A program made the position numbers and the translations under genes. From Clostridia bacterium (GTDB lineage: Bacteria > Bacillota > Clostridia > Oscillospirales > Acutalibacteraceae), in contig JAFQRY010000002.1 in assembly GCA_017409845.1 (NCBI GenBank), positions 104,940 through 168,939 on the forward strand: DNA of 64,000 nt, given 5' to 3'. The notes below the pieces were generated by a model. The model was not told where the DNA came from, made no database searches, and saw only the letters and a program-made list of their open reading frames with translations. Position 1 is the first letter of the stretch; each line of letters begins with the position of its first letter. This document shows, in pieces, positions 1-8,027 of the stretch.

Positions 1-621
1 ACCCGCACATAGAGATTTGACATTGAATCCGCTGATTATGCTCAGGGTCATCACCGTTATAAAAACGCAAACGGCTATCGACCAGAAATATATGTTTCTT
101 CCGTTGAGGATTGCAGGGATAAGCACAACGAAAACAGAAAGGCAGGTGAAAGCAAGCGAAACAACCGTTTTGAGTCCCTGCATTCTGGAAAAGGCAATAA
201 CAAGAACGCAGAAAATAACAAGAAGCCATATCAGCGGAGTTATCCTCACGAAATCGCCGAAATAATAAAGCATTTCACCACCCTCAGTATAGCCCTCAAC
301 AAGGATTTTATCGCCCTGCTCAACCTGCTTGGGGCTGAAAACATAGGATCTGTCAATTTCCTGCAGAACTTCAATCGTTTTGCCCCTGAGAGAGGTGTTG
401 AGTGCCTGTGCCTTGAAAGAAACGGTTACAAATTCATTTTCTCCGCTTACATTCTGTGTCTGAACATCGGTAACACGGATAACCCTGCATTTTATCGTTT
501 CGCCTTCCATACTGCCTTTGAAAATTGTTCCGTTGCCGACTATGTTAAGGTAAGCAAGAAAAATAAGCAAAGCCGAAACAAAAACGGAAATTATCTGATA
601 TACGGTCTGCTTATTTTTCAT
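1..621 (-). CDS. YibE/F family membrane protein (3' end beyond window)
   Basis: I translated this by hand on the minus strand from an ATG at 621; 207 residues are visible and the frame is still open at base 1. Residues 8-26 form a first membrane helix, followed by an outside beta-rich domain with an EGDKILVEGYTEGG-like stretch, then two further helices (about 121-137 and 142-160) separated by the short loop SRMQGLKT and more hydrophobic sequence to the edge. This layout fits the YibE/F family (function poorly known, sometimes linked to transport). A ribosome site AGAGG lies 7 bases upstream. It follows the sugar symporter by 21 bases and probably shares its transcript. Confidence 0.75.
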   Translation of the reverse strand, partial: MKNKQTVYQIISVFVSALLIFLAYLNIVGNGTIFKGSMEGETIKCRVIRVTDVQTQNVSGENEFVTVSFKAQALNTSLRGKTIEVLQEIDRSYVFSPKQVEQGDKILVEGYTEGGEMLYYFGDFVRITPLIWLLVIFCVLVIAFSRMQGLKTVVSLAFTCLSVFVVLIPAILNGRNIYFWSIAVCVFITVMTLSIISGFNVKSLCAG

Positions 622-642
622 TGTGCCACCTCTTTTTATGAA

Positions 643-2232
643 TTATTTTGAAGCCTTTGCTTTTCTTGCTTCGATTTCAGCAACCATCTTGACCTGCTTC
701 TTCTCAGTGATTGTATAGAAGAACATGGGAACTGCACATGCAAACATGCTGATTACGCCCGAGAGAACAAGCATATTCCAGAGTGTGTCTGCACCTTCTG
801 CCGAAATATAACCGGTTTCGGAGTTGATGCCTGCTGCCGAGAAGGAGATAACGCCGATGAAAGCACCGACTGCCATACCGATTTTGTTGATAAGAGTCTG
901 CATTGCAAAGCAGATACCTTCGCCTCTTTCTCCTGTTTTCCATTCAAGATAGTCAACTGTATCGCCGATCATCGCATATGTAATGATGTTGTTGACACCC
1001 TGAGGAATACCGAGAAGAACAAGACCGATTGCAGCGATAACAAGCTTCCACGGTGCATCATAGCCTACAAAGTACATAATCGCCATAACAACGCCGCCGA
1101 AAAGGTGAACAACGATATATGACCATTTCTTTGTGAATTTCTTTGACATCCAGGGAACAAGAACGGATGCAACAAGACCGCCGGGAACAACAAGAAGGGT
1201 TATAAGGCTGTAAAGACCTTCGTTCTGAAGAACGTATTTTGCAAAGTAAAGACCGCCTGTGTAGGAATAAACCATTCTTGCACCGCCGAAAATACCCGAA
1301 AGAACGATAAGAAGAAGTTCCTTATTCTTGAAAAGAAGCTTGAGGTTGTGACCGAATGAGGGAGGATTATCCTCTGCTGTGAAGCGTTCTTTGGTGTTTT
1401 TGAAGCCGTAGAAGAACATAGGAACAGCCGCAACAACAAGAACAACTGCACAGATGAAATAAATCATCTTGAGAGTATCTGCATTTGCAAGCTCCTGACC
1501 CTTGATAACGGTGCCTACGAATGACTGAGCAGCTTCTTCAGCCGAAATGCCCTGATTGATAACAATCTTTGCAATTGCGTCAGCCTTATCAACCATGATT
1601 TTGCCGATATCATCTGCAGTATACTTGAATTTTGCTGTGATTCCGTTTGTGATAATGGGAACAAAAACGGTAACGATACCTGCACCGACTGTGCAAGCCA
1701 TACGGGCAACGGTAAGAATATTGCCTCTGACAACGGTATCGTTTGTGAGGCAGGTTGAAAGACCCCAGTAAGGAACGTCTGCAATAGTATAAACAACCGA
1801 CCAGATAACATAGATAATTGCAATTATAATGAATGATGACGGTGCCTTAGCCTGGAAAACAGGAAGGAAGCAAGCGATAGTCATAATTGCAATGGGAATT
1901 GCCATCCACTTGAGGTAAGGGCGGCATTTACCCCACTTTGTTCGTGTTTTGTCAACGATTGAACCCATGATGGGGTCGTTGAATGCATCAAATACTCTTG
2001 TGCCGAGCATAAGATATGCAACAGCCATCGAACCCGTAACTGAACCAATGGTTACACCCTCTGCACCGAAAAGAAGTGCATCGGTGAGAAAGATTGTGAG
2101 ATATGAGCCGATGATGGTGCAGATAAAGTTCTGACCGAAGCCGGCTACGCTGTAGGCAATAGCCTCTTTGGGCTGTACGCCCTTGCCCGGAGTTGTTCCG
2201 AACAGCTTGTGGAGAAATCCGTCGAGTTTCAT
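643..2232 (-). CDS. MFS sugar:cation symporter, GPH (MelB/LacS-like) family
   Basis: A 529-residue protein with about twelve hydrophobic segments. Near the N terminus it has a sequence around DAFNDPIMGSIVDKTRTKWGK, which is the characteristic loop 2-3 motif of glycoside-pentoside-hexuronide:cation symporters such as melibiose permease, and later a YLEWKTGERGEG motif typical of the same family. The predicted job is uptake of a glycoside or uronide with Na+ or H+. I prefer the ATG at 2232 over the one at 2250, because AAAGGAAA lies 7 bases before it and the first candidate lies within that site. An internal insert of about 60 residues (around residues 205-260) is larger than usual. It sits 20 bases after recO and is probably read through from that operon. 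Confidence 0.85.
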   Translation of the reverse strand: MKLDGFLHKLFGTTPGKGVQPKEAIAYSVAGFGQNFICTIIGSYLTIFLTDALLFGAEGVTIGSVTGSMAVAYLMLGTRVFDAFNDPIMGSIVDKTRTKWGKCRPYLKWMAIPIAIMTIACFLPVFQAKAPSSFIIIAIIYVIWSVVYTIADVPYWGLSTCLTNDTVVRGNILTVARMACTVGAGIVTVFVPIITNGITAKFKYTADDIGKIMVDKADAIAKIVINQGISAEEAAQSFVGTVIKGQELANADTLKMIYFICAVVLVVAAVPMFFYGFKNTKERFTAEDNPPSFGHNLKLLFKNKELLLIVLSGIFGGARMVYSYTGGLYFAKYVLQNEGLYSLITLLVVPGGLVASVLVPWMSKKFTKKWSYIVVHLFGGVVMAIMYFVGYDAPWKLVIAAIGLVLLGIPQGVNNIITYAMIGDTVDYLEWKTGERGEGICFAMQTLINKIGMAVGAFIGVISFSAAGINSETGYISAEGADTLWNMLVLSGVISMFACAVPMFFYTITEKKQVKMVAEIEARKAKASK

Positions 2233-2252
2233 TGTGTGATTTCCTTTCATTT

Positions 2253-2981
2253 TTAAAATAATGATTTATAAAATTCAAGCGTTTTGAACCTCTTTCCCGT
2301 CTGTGAAAGCAAAAACTTTTCACAAACCGCGGCAAAACGCTTTTCATCCTCAGTCGGCAGAGAAAACGAATAAATTTTCTCTATGGGATTTGCACATACA
2401 TGACGCATTGCAGCAAGCACGGTGGAATTGATTTTTTCACCCGTACCGCAGCCCCTGCAATAAATGCAGCCGTCATTCACATTAAAATATATTTCGCCGG
2501 TAGGCTCAGTTGAACACTTTGAGCATCCCGTAAGGTCGGGCATAAATCCCGAAAAAGCCATAAACTTAAGCTCTGTAACGGCTTTGATAAAATCGCCCGT
2601 GCGTCTTTGTTTTTCAAGCAGATGCATGGAATTGAGAATAACTCTCAGATAATTTCTGGCAGGCTCCATTTCGGGCACAAGCTCCGCCGCAAGAGAACAG
2701 AAATACTGCGAAAGTGCAAGCTTTTCAATATCCTCACGCAGACCGAAAAAAACTTCTTTTGCAACGGCATCATCAATTATGTAGCTGTCCCTGCTTTTGT
2801 AGATTGAAAAATCTCCGTAGCAAAGGGACTGCGTTGCGCCGTGCATTTTGCTGTTTATTTTTTTAGCTCTGTTTGCAAATGCCCTCAGCACTCCGTATTC
2901 CGAGGTAAGAAGAGTAACGAGTCTGTCACTTTCCCCCGTATCCGTTACCCTGAGCACCAGAGCGTCGGTATTCATTCTCAT
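2253..2981 (-). CDS. recO: DNA repair protein RecO
   Basis: RecO mediates RecF-pathway recombination by loading RecA on SSB-coated DNA and annealing single strands. The 242-residue product has the N-terminal OB-fold signature (TDALVLRVTDTGESDRLVTLLT) and a four-cysteine zinc site, GCSKC followed by IYCRGCG, as in the Firmicute form. The start was set at 2981 because GGGAG lies 9 bases upstream; the frame stays open further upstream but that part matches no RecO. Its first 56 bases overlap the small YqzL-like gene, suggesting translational coupling, and the order era-yqzL-recO matches Bacillus. Confidence 0.92.
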   Translation of the reverse strand: MRMNTDALVLRVTDTGESDRLVTLLTSEYGVLRAFANRAKKINSKMHGATQSLCYGDFSIYKSRDSYIIDDAVAKEVFFGLREDIEKLALSQYFCSLAAELVPEMEPARNYLRVILNSMHLLEKQRRTGDFIKAVTELKFMAFSGFMPDLTGCSKCSTEPTGEIYFNVNDGCIYCRGCGTGEKINSTVLAAMRHVCANPIEKIYSFSLPTEDEKRFAAVCEKFLLSQTGKRFKTLEFYKSLF

Positions 2982-3087
2982 TCTGTTTTGCTCCCGAAGT
3001 AACATTTGAAATGCTGTTTCTGAATTCAAGATAATCTGCCACAAGACCCGTCTGCGTGAATTTACGCCAGGCTTTTTCTTTTTCCAT
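2926..3087 (-). CDS. YqzL-like small protein between era and recO
   Basis: A 53-residue frame found by hand. It starts at an ATG at 3087 with GGGAG about 9 bases upstream and ends in TGA inside recO. The first 25 residues (EKAWRKFTQTGLVADYLEFR) resemble the YqzL family, in which a Trp-Lys-x-Phe-xx-Thr-Gly pattern is followed by a YL(L/E)(Y/F)K-like stretch. YqzL has no firmly known role and is found between era and recO in Firmicutes. The last part of the frame, overlapping recO, is low in complexity (GAQGNGYGG) and probably an extension caused by the overlap. The family call is from memory and the position is the strongest support. Confidence 0.65.
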   Translation of the reverse strand: MEKEKAWRKFTQTGLVADYLEFRNSISNVTSGAKQNENEYRRSGAQGNGYGGK

Positions 3088-3306
3088 TCTCATCATCTCC
3101 CGTTAATAAGTTAACCCTTTTTGCAAGGATTAAAGCAGGGAAATAATGAAAAATACCATACGCCGTTTTATGGAATTCAGCTTTTGCGGATTGATTGTAT
3201 GATTGCTGAGAAATGATGACGGAGGGTGTTTTTCTTATGTGAAGGCGTATCGTGTATACGTCGAACATAAAAAAATACCATACGTCGCATTTATCACAAT
3301 CAGACA
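3088..3306. other. era-yqzL intergenic spacer with short repeats
   Basis: This 219-base gap is unusual in an otherwise tight operon. It holds two direct copies of AAAAATACCATACG (starting near 3149 and 3268) and a CGTAT-CGTGT-ATACG hairpin near 3246. No ribosome-site-preceded reading frame was found, although one minus frame stays open by chance through most of it. It may be a remnant of a small mobile repeat or an RNA processing site. Confidence 0.35.
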
Positions 3307-4194
3307 TCAATCCAGGCCGAAATTGCGGATAAGCCCCTCTCTGTTTCGCCAGCCTTCTTTGACCTTGACCCAGCACTGGAGATTGATTTTGCATTGGAAG
3401 AAATTTTCCATGTCAACTCTTGCTCTTGAAGAAATCTTTTTAAGCATATCACCCTTCTTGCCGATGATGATGCCCTTATGACTTTCTCTTTCGCAATAAA
3501 TAATTGCTTCAACATCCATGATGTTGCCGTCGGTGCGTTCACGCATCTTTTCGATGCTGACTGCAACACCGTGAGGCACTTCCTTATCAAGAAGAAGAAG
3601 CATTTTTTCTCTGATAATCTCACCGGCAAGCACTCTTTCAGGCTGGTCGGTAAGGGTATCGTCGGGGAAGAAATGAACCGATTCATATGTCAGCTTGTTG
3701 AGCTCCTCAATAATAAGGTCAACATTTTCGTTTCTGAGTGCACTGACGGGCACTACCGCTTCAAAATCAAATTCATTTGTAAGCTTCACGATTTTTTCCA
3801 TGATAGCTTCTTTTTGTTTAACGGTGTCAATCTTATTGATTGCGAGCACAACAGGTGCCCTTTCCGCCTTAAGCTTCTGAAGAAGCTCAAGCTCTGCTTC
3901 CCTGATATCGCCCTCGGGCTCAGTTACGAAAAGGCAGGCATCAACGCCGTTAATTCCCTCACCGACGGCTTTTATCATTTTTTCACCGAGCTTGGTTTTG
4001 GGTCTGTGATAGCCGGGGGTATCGGTAAAAACAAGCTGTGTTTCACCCTCGGTGAGCACGCCCATGATTCTCGTTCTCGTTGTCTGCGGCTTCTGGGTGA
4101 CAATTGCCACCTTCTGACCGAGCATTCTGTTGAGAAGCGAGGATTTGCCGACATTGGGGCAGCCGACGATTGCAACAAATGCGGTTTTTGTCAT
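3307..4194 (-). CDS. era: GTPase Era
   Basis: Era is a ribosome-assembly GTPase that binds the 3' end of 16S rRNA. All G motifs are visible: GCPNVGKS (residues 11-18), the TTR switch I region, DTPG, NKID and SAL. The C-terminal KH RNA-binding domain is marked by GIIIGKKGDMLKKI. The length of 295 residues is standard. It lies 10 bases after dgkA in the phoH-ybeY-dgkA-era order that is common in Firmicutes. Confidence 0.97.
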   Translation of the reverse strand: MTKTAFVAIVGCPNVGKSSLLNRMLGQKVAIVTQKPQTTRTRIMGVLTEGETQLVFTDTPGYHRPKTKLGEKMIKAVGEGINGVDACLFVTEPEGDIREAELELLQKLKAERAPVVLAINKIDTVKQKEAIMEKIVKLTNEFDFEAVVPVSALRNENVDLIIEELNKLTYESVHFFPDDTLTDQPERVLAGEIIREKMLLLLDKEVPHGVAVSIEKMRERTDGNIMDVEAIIYCERESHKGIIIGKKGDMLKKISSRARVDMENFFQCKINLQCWVKVKEGWRNREGLIRNFGLD

Positions 4195-4204
4195 TTTATT
4201 TTCC

Positions 4205-4696
4205 TCATTTTACATGTTTTTTGAAAATATTCTTTATCCCCTGCGGTCCTGCAAAAACAAATATTACACTCGCAATAAAGCTGATTATAAATCCGATTAA
4301 AACGGGGATGTTTTCTTTATAGAAGTCAAACATTTTTATGAATGCTTCAGGCTGCCACAGAATTGATATTCCGACCGCAACCGCCGCGATTGCGGCAATA
4401 AGCACCGCACCCGCCGCCGCATCCTTTGAGATTTTTGCAAGCGGATTGATTTCTTTCGTTTCAAGGTCAACCGCTTTTTCAACTGCGGTATTGACGGCTT
4501 CAAGTGCCATAACGCAGCCGCAGACGGCAAACAGCAGAGCAAACTGAGTTCTGCTGACCTCAAAGAAATCATGAACGGTCAGAAATCCGAACATATAAAC
4601 CGCGAAGCAGAGATGAATACGCATATTCCTCTCATGTGCCATGCAGTATGTAATTCCTCTGAAGGCATAAACGAAGCTTTTAAGCAGATTTTTCAT
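4205..4696 (-). CDS. dgkA: Undecaprenol/diacylglycerol kinase (DagK family)
   Basis: A small membrane kinase; in Gram-positives this family mainly phosphorylates undecaprenol for cell-wall lipid recycling. The core signature EAVNTAVEKAVDL (around residues 86-98) holds the catalytic Glu and Asn-Thr motif, and the protein starts with the usual FxYAFRGI region. At 163 residues it is longer than the usual 120-130, with an extra pair of hydrophobic helices at the C terminus (IPVLIGFIISFIASVIFVF). Its ATG overlaps the stop of ybeY by four bases (ATGA), so the two are probably coupled. Confidence 0.9.
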   Translation of the reverse strand: MKNLLKSFVYAFRGITYCMAHERNMRIHLCFAVYMFGFLTVHDFFEVSRTQFALLFAVCGCVMALEAVNTAVEKAVDLETKEINPLAKISKDAAAGAVLIAAIAAVAVGISILWQPEAFIKMFDFYKENIPVLIGFIISFIASVIFVFAGPQGIKNIFKKHVK

Positions 4697-5205
4697 ACGT
4701 TTTCGTCATCCATATAGTAGCTTGAATTTCTTTTAAGACCGAGCTTTGTGAGAACGGTTTCTTCTTTTTCACGCATTCTGACACTCTCAATTCCGCCGTT
4801 GACATGGTCATAGCCGAGCAGATGAAGCATCGAATGAACCGTCAGAAAGCCTATTTCCCTCTGAAGAGAATGACCGTATCTGTCTGCCTGGTCAATCGCA
4901 TGATTGATTGAGATAACGATATCGCCGAGCATCTTTGCTCCCGTATCATGGTTTATATCATAAACGCCGTTTTCGCCGAGCGGAAACGATAAAACATCGG
5001 TTGCTCTGTCAATATTGCGGAACTGCTTGTTGAGTCTGTGGATTTCCTCATCGTCAATGAAGGTCACACTTACCTCTGCGGCACCTTCAAATTCTTCCTG
5101 AACAAGAACCGCCGTGCAGCAGCGACGCACAAGCATACGCACACCCGTAGGAATACGGATTTCGTTCTGACCGTTTGAAATAACAACCTTAACCTTTCCT
5201 GTCAT
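4693..5205 (-). CDS. ybeY: Endoribonuclease YbeY
   Basis: YbeY is a zinc-dependent endoribonuclease for 16S rRNA 3' processing and ribosome quality control. The three-His zinc motif is visible as HSMLHLLGYDH, preceded by the family's TDVLSFP stretch. The start was taken at 5205 (MTGKVKV), 17 bases inside the end of phoH, with GAGGAG about 10 bases upstream. The longer frame reaching 5286 is only phoH sequence read in another frame. The result is 170 residues, normal for the family. Confidence 0.94.
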   Translation of the reverse strand: MTGKVKVVISNGQNEIRIPTGVRMLVRRCCTAVLVQEEFEGAAEVSVTFIDDEEIHRLNKQFRNIDRATDVLSFPLGENGVYDINHDTGAKMLGDIVISINHAIDQADRYGHSLQREIGFLTVHSMLHLLGYDHVNGGIESVRMREKEETVLTKLGLKRNSSYYMDDENV

Positions 5206-6166
5206 TTCTTTTACGCTCCTCTTCCTGCTTTTCATAAGCCTTGATGATATCCTGCACCAGTCTGTGGCGCACAACATCCTTTTCACTGAATCTCACCGTG
5301 CCGATATCCTCAACATTTTTGAGAATCCGCACCGCCTCCTTGAGACCCGAACGCTTTCCGTCGGGAAGGTCAATCTGAGTAACGTCACCGGTAACAACCA
5401 TTTTTGAATTGAAGCCGAGACGGGTGAGAAACATTTTCATCTGTTCCGCCGTTGTGTTCTGTGCTTCATCAAGGATGATGAAGCTGTCATCAAGAGTGCG
5501 TCCTCTCATATATGCAAGAGGAGCAACCTCGATATCTCCCCTTTCCTGATGCTTCTGAAAGTTCTCTGCACCGAGCATATCAAAAAGTGCATCATAAAGA
5601 GGTCTTAAATAAGGGTCAACCTTTGACTGCAGGTCACCCGGAAGAAAGCCGAGCTTTTCGCCCGCTTCAACCGCTGGACGGGTCAGGACAATTCTGTTGA
5701 TTTCCTTTGCTCTGAAAGCCGTGACCGCCATTGCAACGGCAAGATAGGTTTTGCCGGTACCCGCAGGGCCTATGCCGAAGGTGATTGTGTTGTTTCTTAT
5801 GGTTTCGATATATTTTTTCTGGCCGAGCGTTTTAGGCTTGACGGGCTTGCCCTTTGAGGTTATGCAAACGCAGTCTGCCGCCATATGAACAAGCTTATCC
5901 TCGTTGCCGTCATTCACAAGAGAAAGAACATAGCGGACATTCTGGTCGCTGAGAGATTCGCCCCTGTTGATAAGGGTCAGCAGACCGTTGATTGCACGCA
6001 CGCCCTTCTGAACATTTTCAGCCTCGCCCGCAACCTTAAGCTCCGAGCCCCTGCTGATAACAGAAACAGAAAACTCCTTTTCAATCAGCTTGATATTTTC
6101 ATCAAAGCTTCCGAAAAGGCTGACCGCCTGCTCCATTCTGTCAACATTGATAATCTGCTCAAACAT
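5189..6166 (-). CDS. phoH: PhoH-family ATPase
   Basis: A PhoH-like P-loop ATPase of 325 residues, usually paired with ybeY and thought to act in RNA metabolism. GPAGTGKTYLA is the Walker A motif, DEAQNTT the Walker B region, and a KH-like N-terminal domain precedes them. The ATG at 6166 is preceded by GGGTGA and by a good promoter; the open frame upstream of it runs through that promoter and is rejected. This is the first gene of the minus operon that runs to the left edge. Confidence 0.93.
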   Translation of the reverse strand: MFEQIINVDRMEQAVSLFGSFDENIKLIEKEFSVSVISRGSELKVAGEAENVQKGVRAINGLLTLINRGESLSDQNVRYVLSLVNDGNEDKLVHMAADCVCITSKGKPVKPKTLGQKKYIETIRNNTITFGIGPAGTGKTYLAVAMAVTAFRAKEINRIVLTRPAVEAGEKLGFLPGDLQSKVDPYLRPLYDALFDMLGAENFQKHQERGDIEVAPLAYMRGRTLDDSFIILDEAQNTTAEQMKMFLTRLGFNSKMVVTGDVTQIDLPDGKRSGLKEAVRILKNVEDIGTVRFSEKDVVRHRLVQDIIKAYEKQEEERKRNDRKG

Positions 6167-6200
6167 AGATTCACCCCGGTAACTCATAACAATACAGTTT

Positions 6201-6229
6201 AGTATAACACAATACTTTATAAATGTCAC
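6201..6229 (-). promoter_or_regulatory. Promoter of the phoH operon
   Basis: On the minus strand GTGACA and TATACT are spaced 17 bases apart, 35 bases ahead of the phoH ATG. Confidence 0.7.
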
Positions 6230-6263
6230 TATATAAACAGAGAATATTTTTAAAAAAGCAGAG

Positions 6264-6292
6264 TTGATATTATCGGCGGCATGTGATATACT
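6264..6292 (+). promoter_or_regulatory. Promoter of the DUF1858-trmK-nif3 operon
   Basis: TTGATA and TATACT are spaced 17 bases apart, 37 bases before the DUF1858 ATG. It is divergent from the phoH promoter. Confidence 0.75.
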
Positions 6293-6329
6293 TATTGTGT
6301 ATTTCAACAAACGAAAGGATGTTTTAACC

Positions 6330-6530
6330 ATGACAGAAATCAACAAAGACATGAAAATCGGCGAAATTCTCGACGCTAACCGCGAAGTTGCTCCCTTCTT
6401 CCTTGAAATGGGAATGCACTGCCTCGGCTGTCCTTCAGCAAGAAACGAATCCGTTGCACAGGCTTGCATGGTTCACGGCGTTAACGCTGACGAGCTCATT
6501 GCAAAAATCAATGCATTTCTTGCAAAATAA
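6330..6530 (+). CDS. DUF1858 domain protein
   Basis: A 66-residue single-domain protein. It matches the DUF1858 family (small helical domain with redox-type cysteines, function unproven): [20 protein letters not shown] is followed by a CLGCPSA motif with the two conserved cysteines. The ATG at 6330 follows AAAGGA by 9 bases; the frame upstream to 6264 covers the promoter and is not coding. It heads the trmK operon, with its stop 2 bases before the trmK start. Confidence 0.88.
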   Translation: MTEINKDMKIGEILDANREVAPFFLEMGMHCLGCPSARNESVAQACMVHGVNADELIAKINAFLAK

Positions 6531-6532
6531 GG

Positions 6533-7228
6533 ATGCTTAATCTGAGCGAAAGAATGCTCATGGCGGCAAGAATGGTCAGAAAAGGAAGCTCTGTTGCCGA
6601 TATCGGCACAGACCACGCCTATCTGCCCGCATATCTTATTCTTAACGGCATTTCTCCGAAGGCTCTTGCGTGCGATGTGCGCAAGGGTCCTCTTGAAAAT
6701 GCCGGAAAGACTGTTGAGCATTACGGAATTGAAAAAGAAATAACTCTGCGGCTTTCTGACGGCTTTGATGAGATCGAGCCGTTTGAAGCCGATGATTTTA
6801 TTATGTGCGGAATGGGCGGAACACTTATGGAGCAGCTTGTATCACGCACTTATTGGCTGAAAGACAAGCGAAAAAGAATTATCGTTCAGCCTCAGTCACA
6901 CGCAGAGGATATCAGAAGATTTTTTGTTGAAAACGGCTTTGAAATCCTCTTTGAGGACGCATGCATTGACAGCGGAAAGCTTTACTGTGCAATGGCGGCG
7001 GAATACACGGGTGAAATCACCGTAAAACCGCTTTCATACATATATTCAGGTGAGCTTTCAAAGTGCCAAAAAAAAGAAGCAAAGCTGTTTCTTGAAAATA
7101 TAAATTCACGGCTGAAAAAGAAGCTTGAAGCCGAAAAAGTTCACGGCTGTGCAGAAAATGCGGAATATCTTGAAAAAGTAACAGCCGAGCTGGAGGAAAC
7201 AATCAATGGAATGCAGACCGACAGTTAA
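6533..7228 (+). CDS. trmK: tRNA (adenine-22-N1)-methyltransferase TrmK
   Basis: TrmK uses S-adenosylmethionine to methylate A22 of tRNA. The SAM-binding motif DIGTDHAYLP sits near residues 23-32 and the family signature MCGMGG further on, followed by IVQPQSH. A coiled-coil-like C-terminal region (KKKLEAEKVHG) is also typical. It has 231 residues. The trmK-nif3-like gene order matches Bacillus yqfN-yqfO. The gene overlaps the next one by 23 bases. Confidence 0.93.
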   Translation: MLNLSERMLMAARMVRKGSSVADIGTDHAYLPAYLILNGISPKALACDVRKGPLENAGKTVEHYGIEKEITLRLSDGFDEIEPFEADDFIMCGMGGTLMEQLVSRTYWLKDKRKRIIVQPQSHAEDIRRFFVENGFEILFEDACIDSGKLYCAMAAEYTGEITVKPLSYIYSGELSKCQKKEAKLFLENINSRLKKKLEAEKVHGCAENAEYLEKVTAELEETINGMQTDS

Positions 7229-7967
7229 AAATATTTATGATTATATTGACTCAATCGCACCCTTTGAAGAGCAATGCGAATGGGATAACAGCGGACTTTT
7301 AGTCGGCAATCCCTGCCGTGAAATTTCAAAAATCGGCGTGGTGCTCGACATAACCGCCGATGCAGTCAGATATGCCGCAGCAAACGGAATTGAGCTGATA
7401 GTCAGCCATCATCCCGTTATTTTCAGACCCGTCAAAGCCTTTCTTGAGGGCGATGTTTCTTATCTTCTCGCCAAAAACGGAATTTCCGCAATTTGTGCTC
7501 ACACCTCGCTCGACCGTGCAAACGGCGGAGTCAACGATGTGCTTGCAGAAACGCTCGGCTTCAGAAACCCCGTGCCCCTTGCAGCAGAGGGTGAATCGGC
7601 AATGATACGAAAGGTCATTATCGAAGAAACTGAGGCAAATGAGCTTGCAATGCTTGTTGCAGACAGACTTTCAACGGGCGTTCAGGTTGCAGACTGCGGA
7701 AACAGAATTGACACGGTTGCTCTCTGCGGCGGTGCAGGCGGAGATTTTATTCACGCCGTTGCCGAAAGCGGATGTGATGCATATATCACAGGCGAAGCAA
7801 AACACCATGAATTTCTTGCCGCTCACGAGCTCGGAGTTACGCTTATTGCGGCGGGTCATTTTGAAACGGAAAATCCCGTTGTTTCCGTGCTGGCAGAAAA
7901 AATTGCCGCTGCGTTTGAGTGCGAGGTTGAAGTCATACCTCAGAAGTCACCGGTTGAATATTATTAA
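7206..7967 (+). CDS. Nif3-like dinuclear metal centre protein (YqfO family)
   Basis: The 253-residue product has the Nif3 hallmarks: the N-terminal EQCEWDNSGLLVG motif, the metal ligands SHHP (around residue 75), AHTSLD, and a C-terminal AGHFETEN motif. The family binds two metal ions and is linked to GTP cyclohydrolase-like folds; the true substrate is unsettled. It lacks the PII-like insert of the long YqfO form. The start has GGAGG 9 bases upstream within trmK. Confidence 0.92.
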   Translation: MECRPTVKNIYDYIDSIAPFEEQCEWDNSGLLVGNPCREISKIGVVLDITADAVRYAAANGIELIVSHHPVIFRPVKAFLEGDVSYLLAKNGISAICAHTSLDRANGGVNDVLAETLGFRNPVPLAAEGESAMIRKVIIEETEANELAMLVADRLSTGVQVADCGNRIDTVALCGGAGGDFIHAVAESGCDAYITGEAKHHEFLAAHELGVTLIAAGHFETENPVVSVLAEKIAAAFECEVEVIPQKSPVEYY

Positions 7968-8027
7968 ATCAGGCAAGGGCGAAGCCCTTCCTTAACTCTT
8001 CACTCTACACTTAACGAGGAAAAAAAC
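7968..8027. repeat. Short intergenic repeat related to one at 36411-36452
   Basis: The spacer carries CTTCCTTAACTCTTCACTC. The minus-strand reading of the spacer between lysA and the M16 pair (36411-36452) carries CTTCCTTAACTCTT followed by a related CACTCTTCACT run. This looks like a degenerate repeated element. Only two copies are visible here. Confidence 0.4.

Noticed and set aside
3062-3394. 110-codon minus frame across the era-yqzL gap
   Set aside because: No ribosome site and it overlaps the end of era in another frame; composition is not protein-like.
3478-4224. Open 248-codon frame on the plus strand
   Set aside because: It lies opposite era, whose motifs are complete; no ribosome site and Cys/His/Phe-rich composition of antisense reading.
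6167-6469. Upstream extension of phoH by 101 codons
   Set aside because: It runs through both divergent promoters and the opposite DUF1858 gene; the ATG at 6166 has its own ribosome site.
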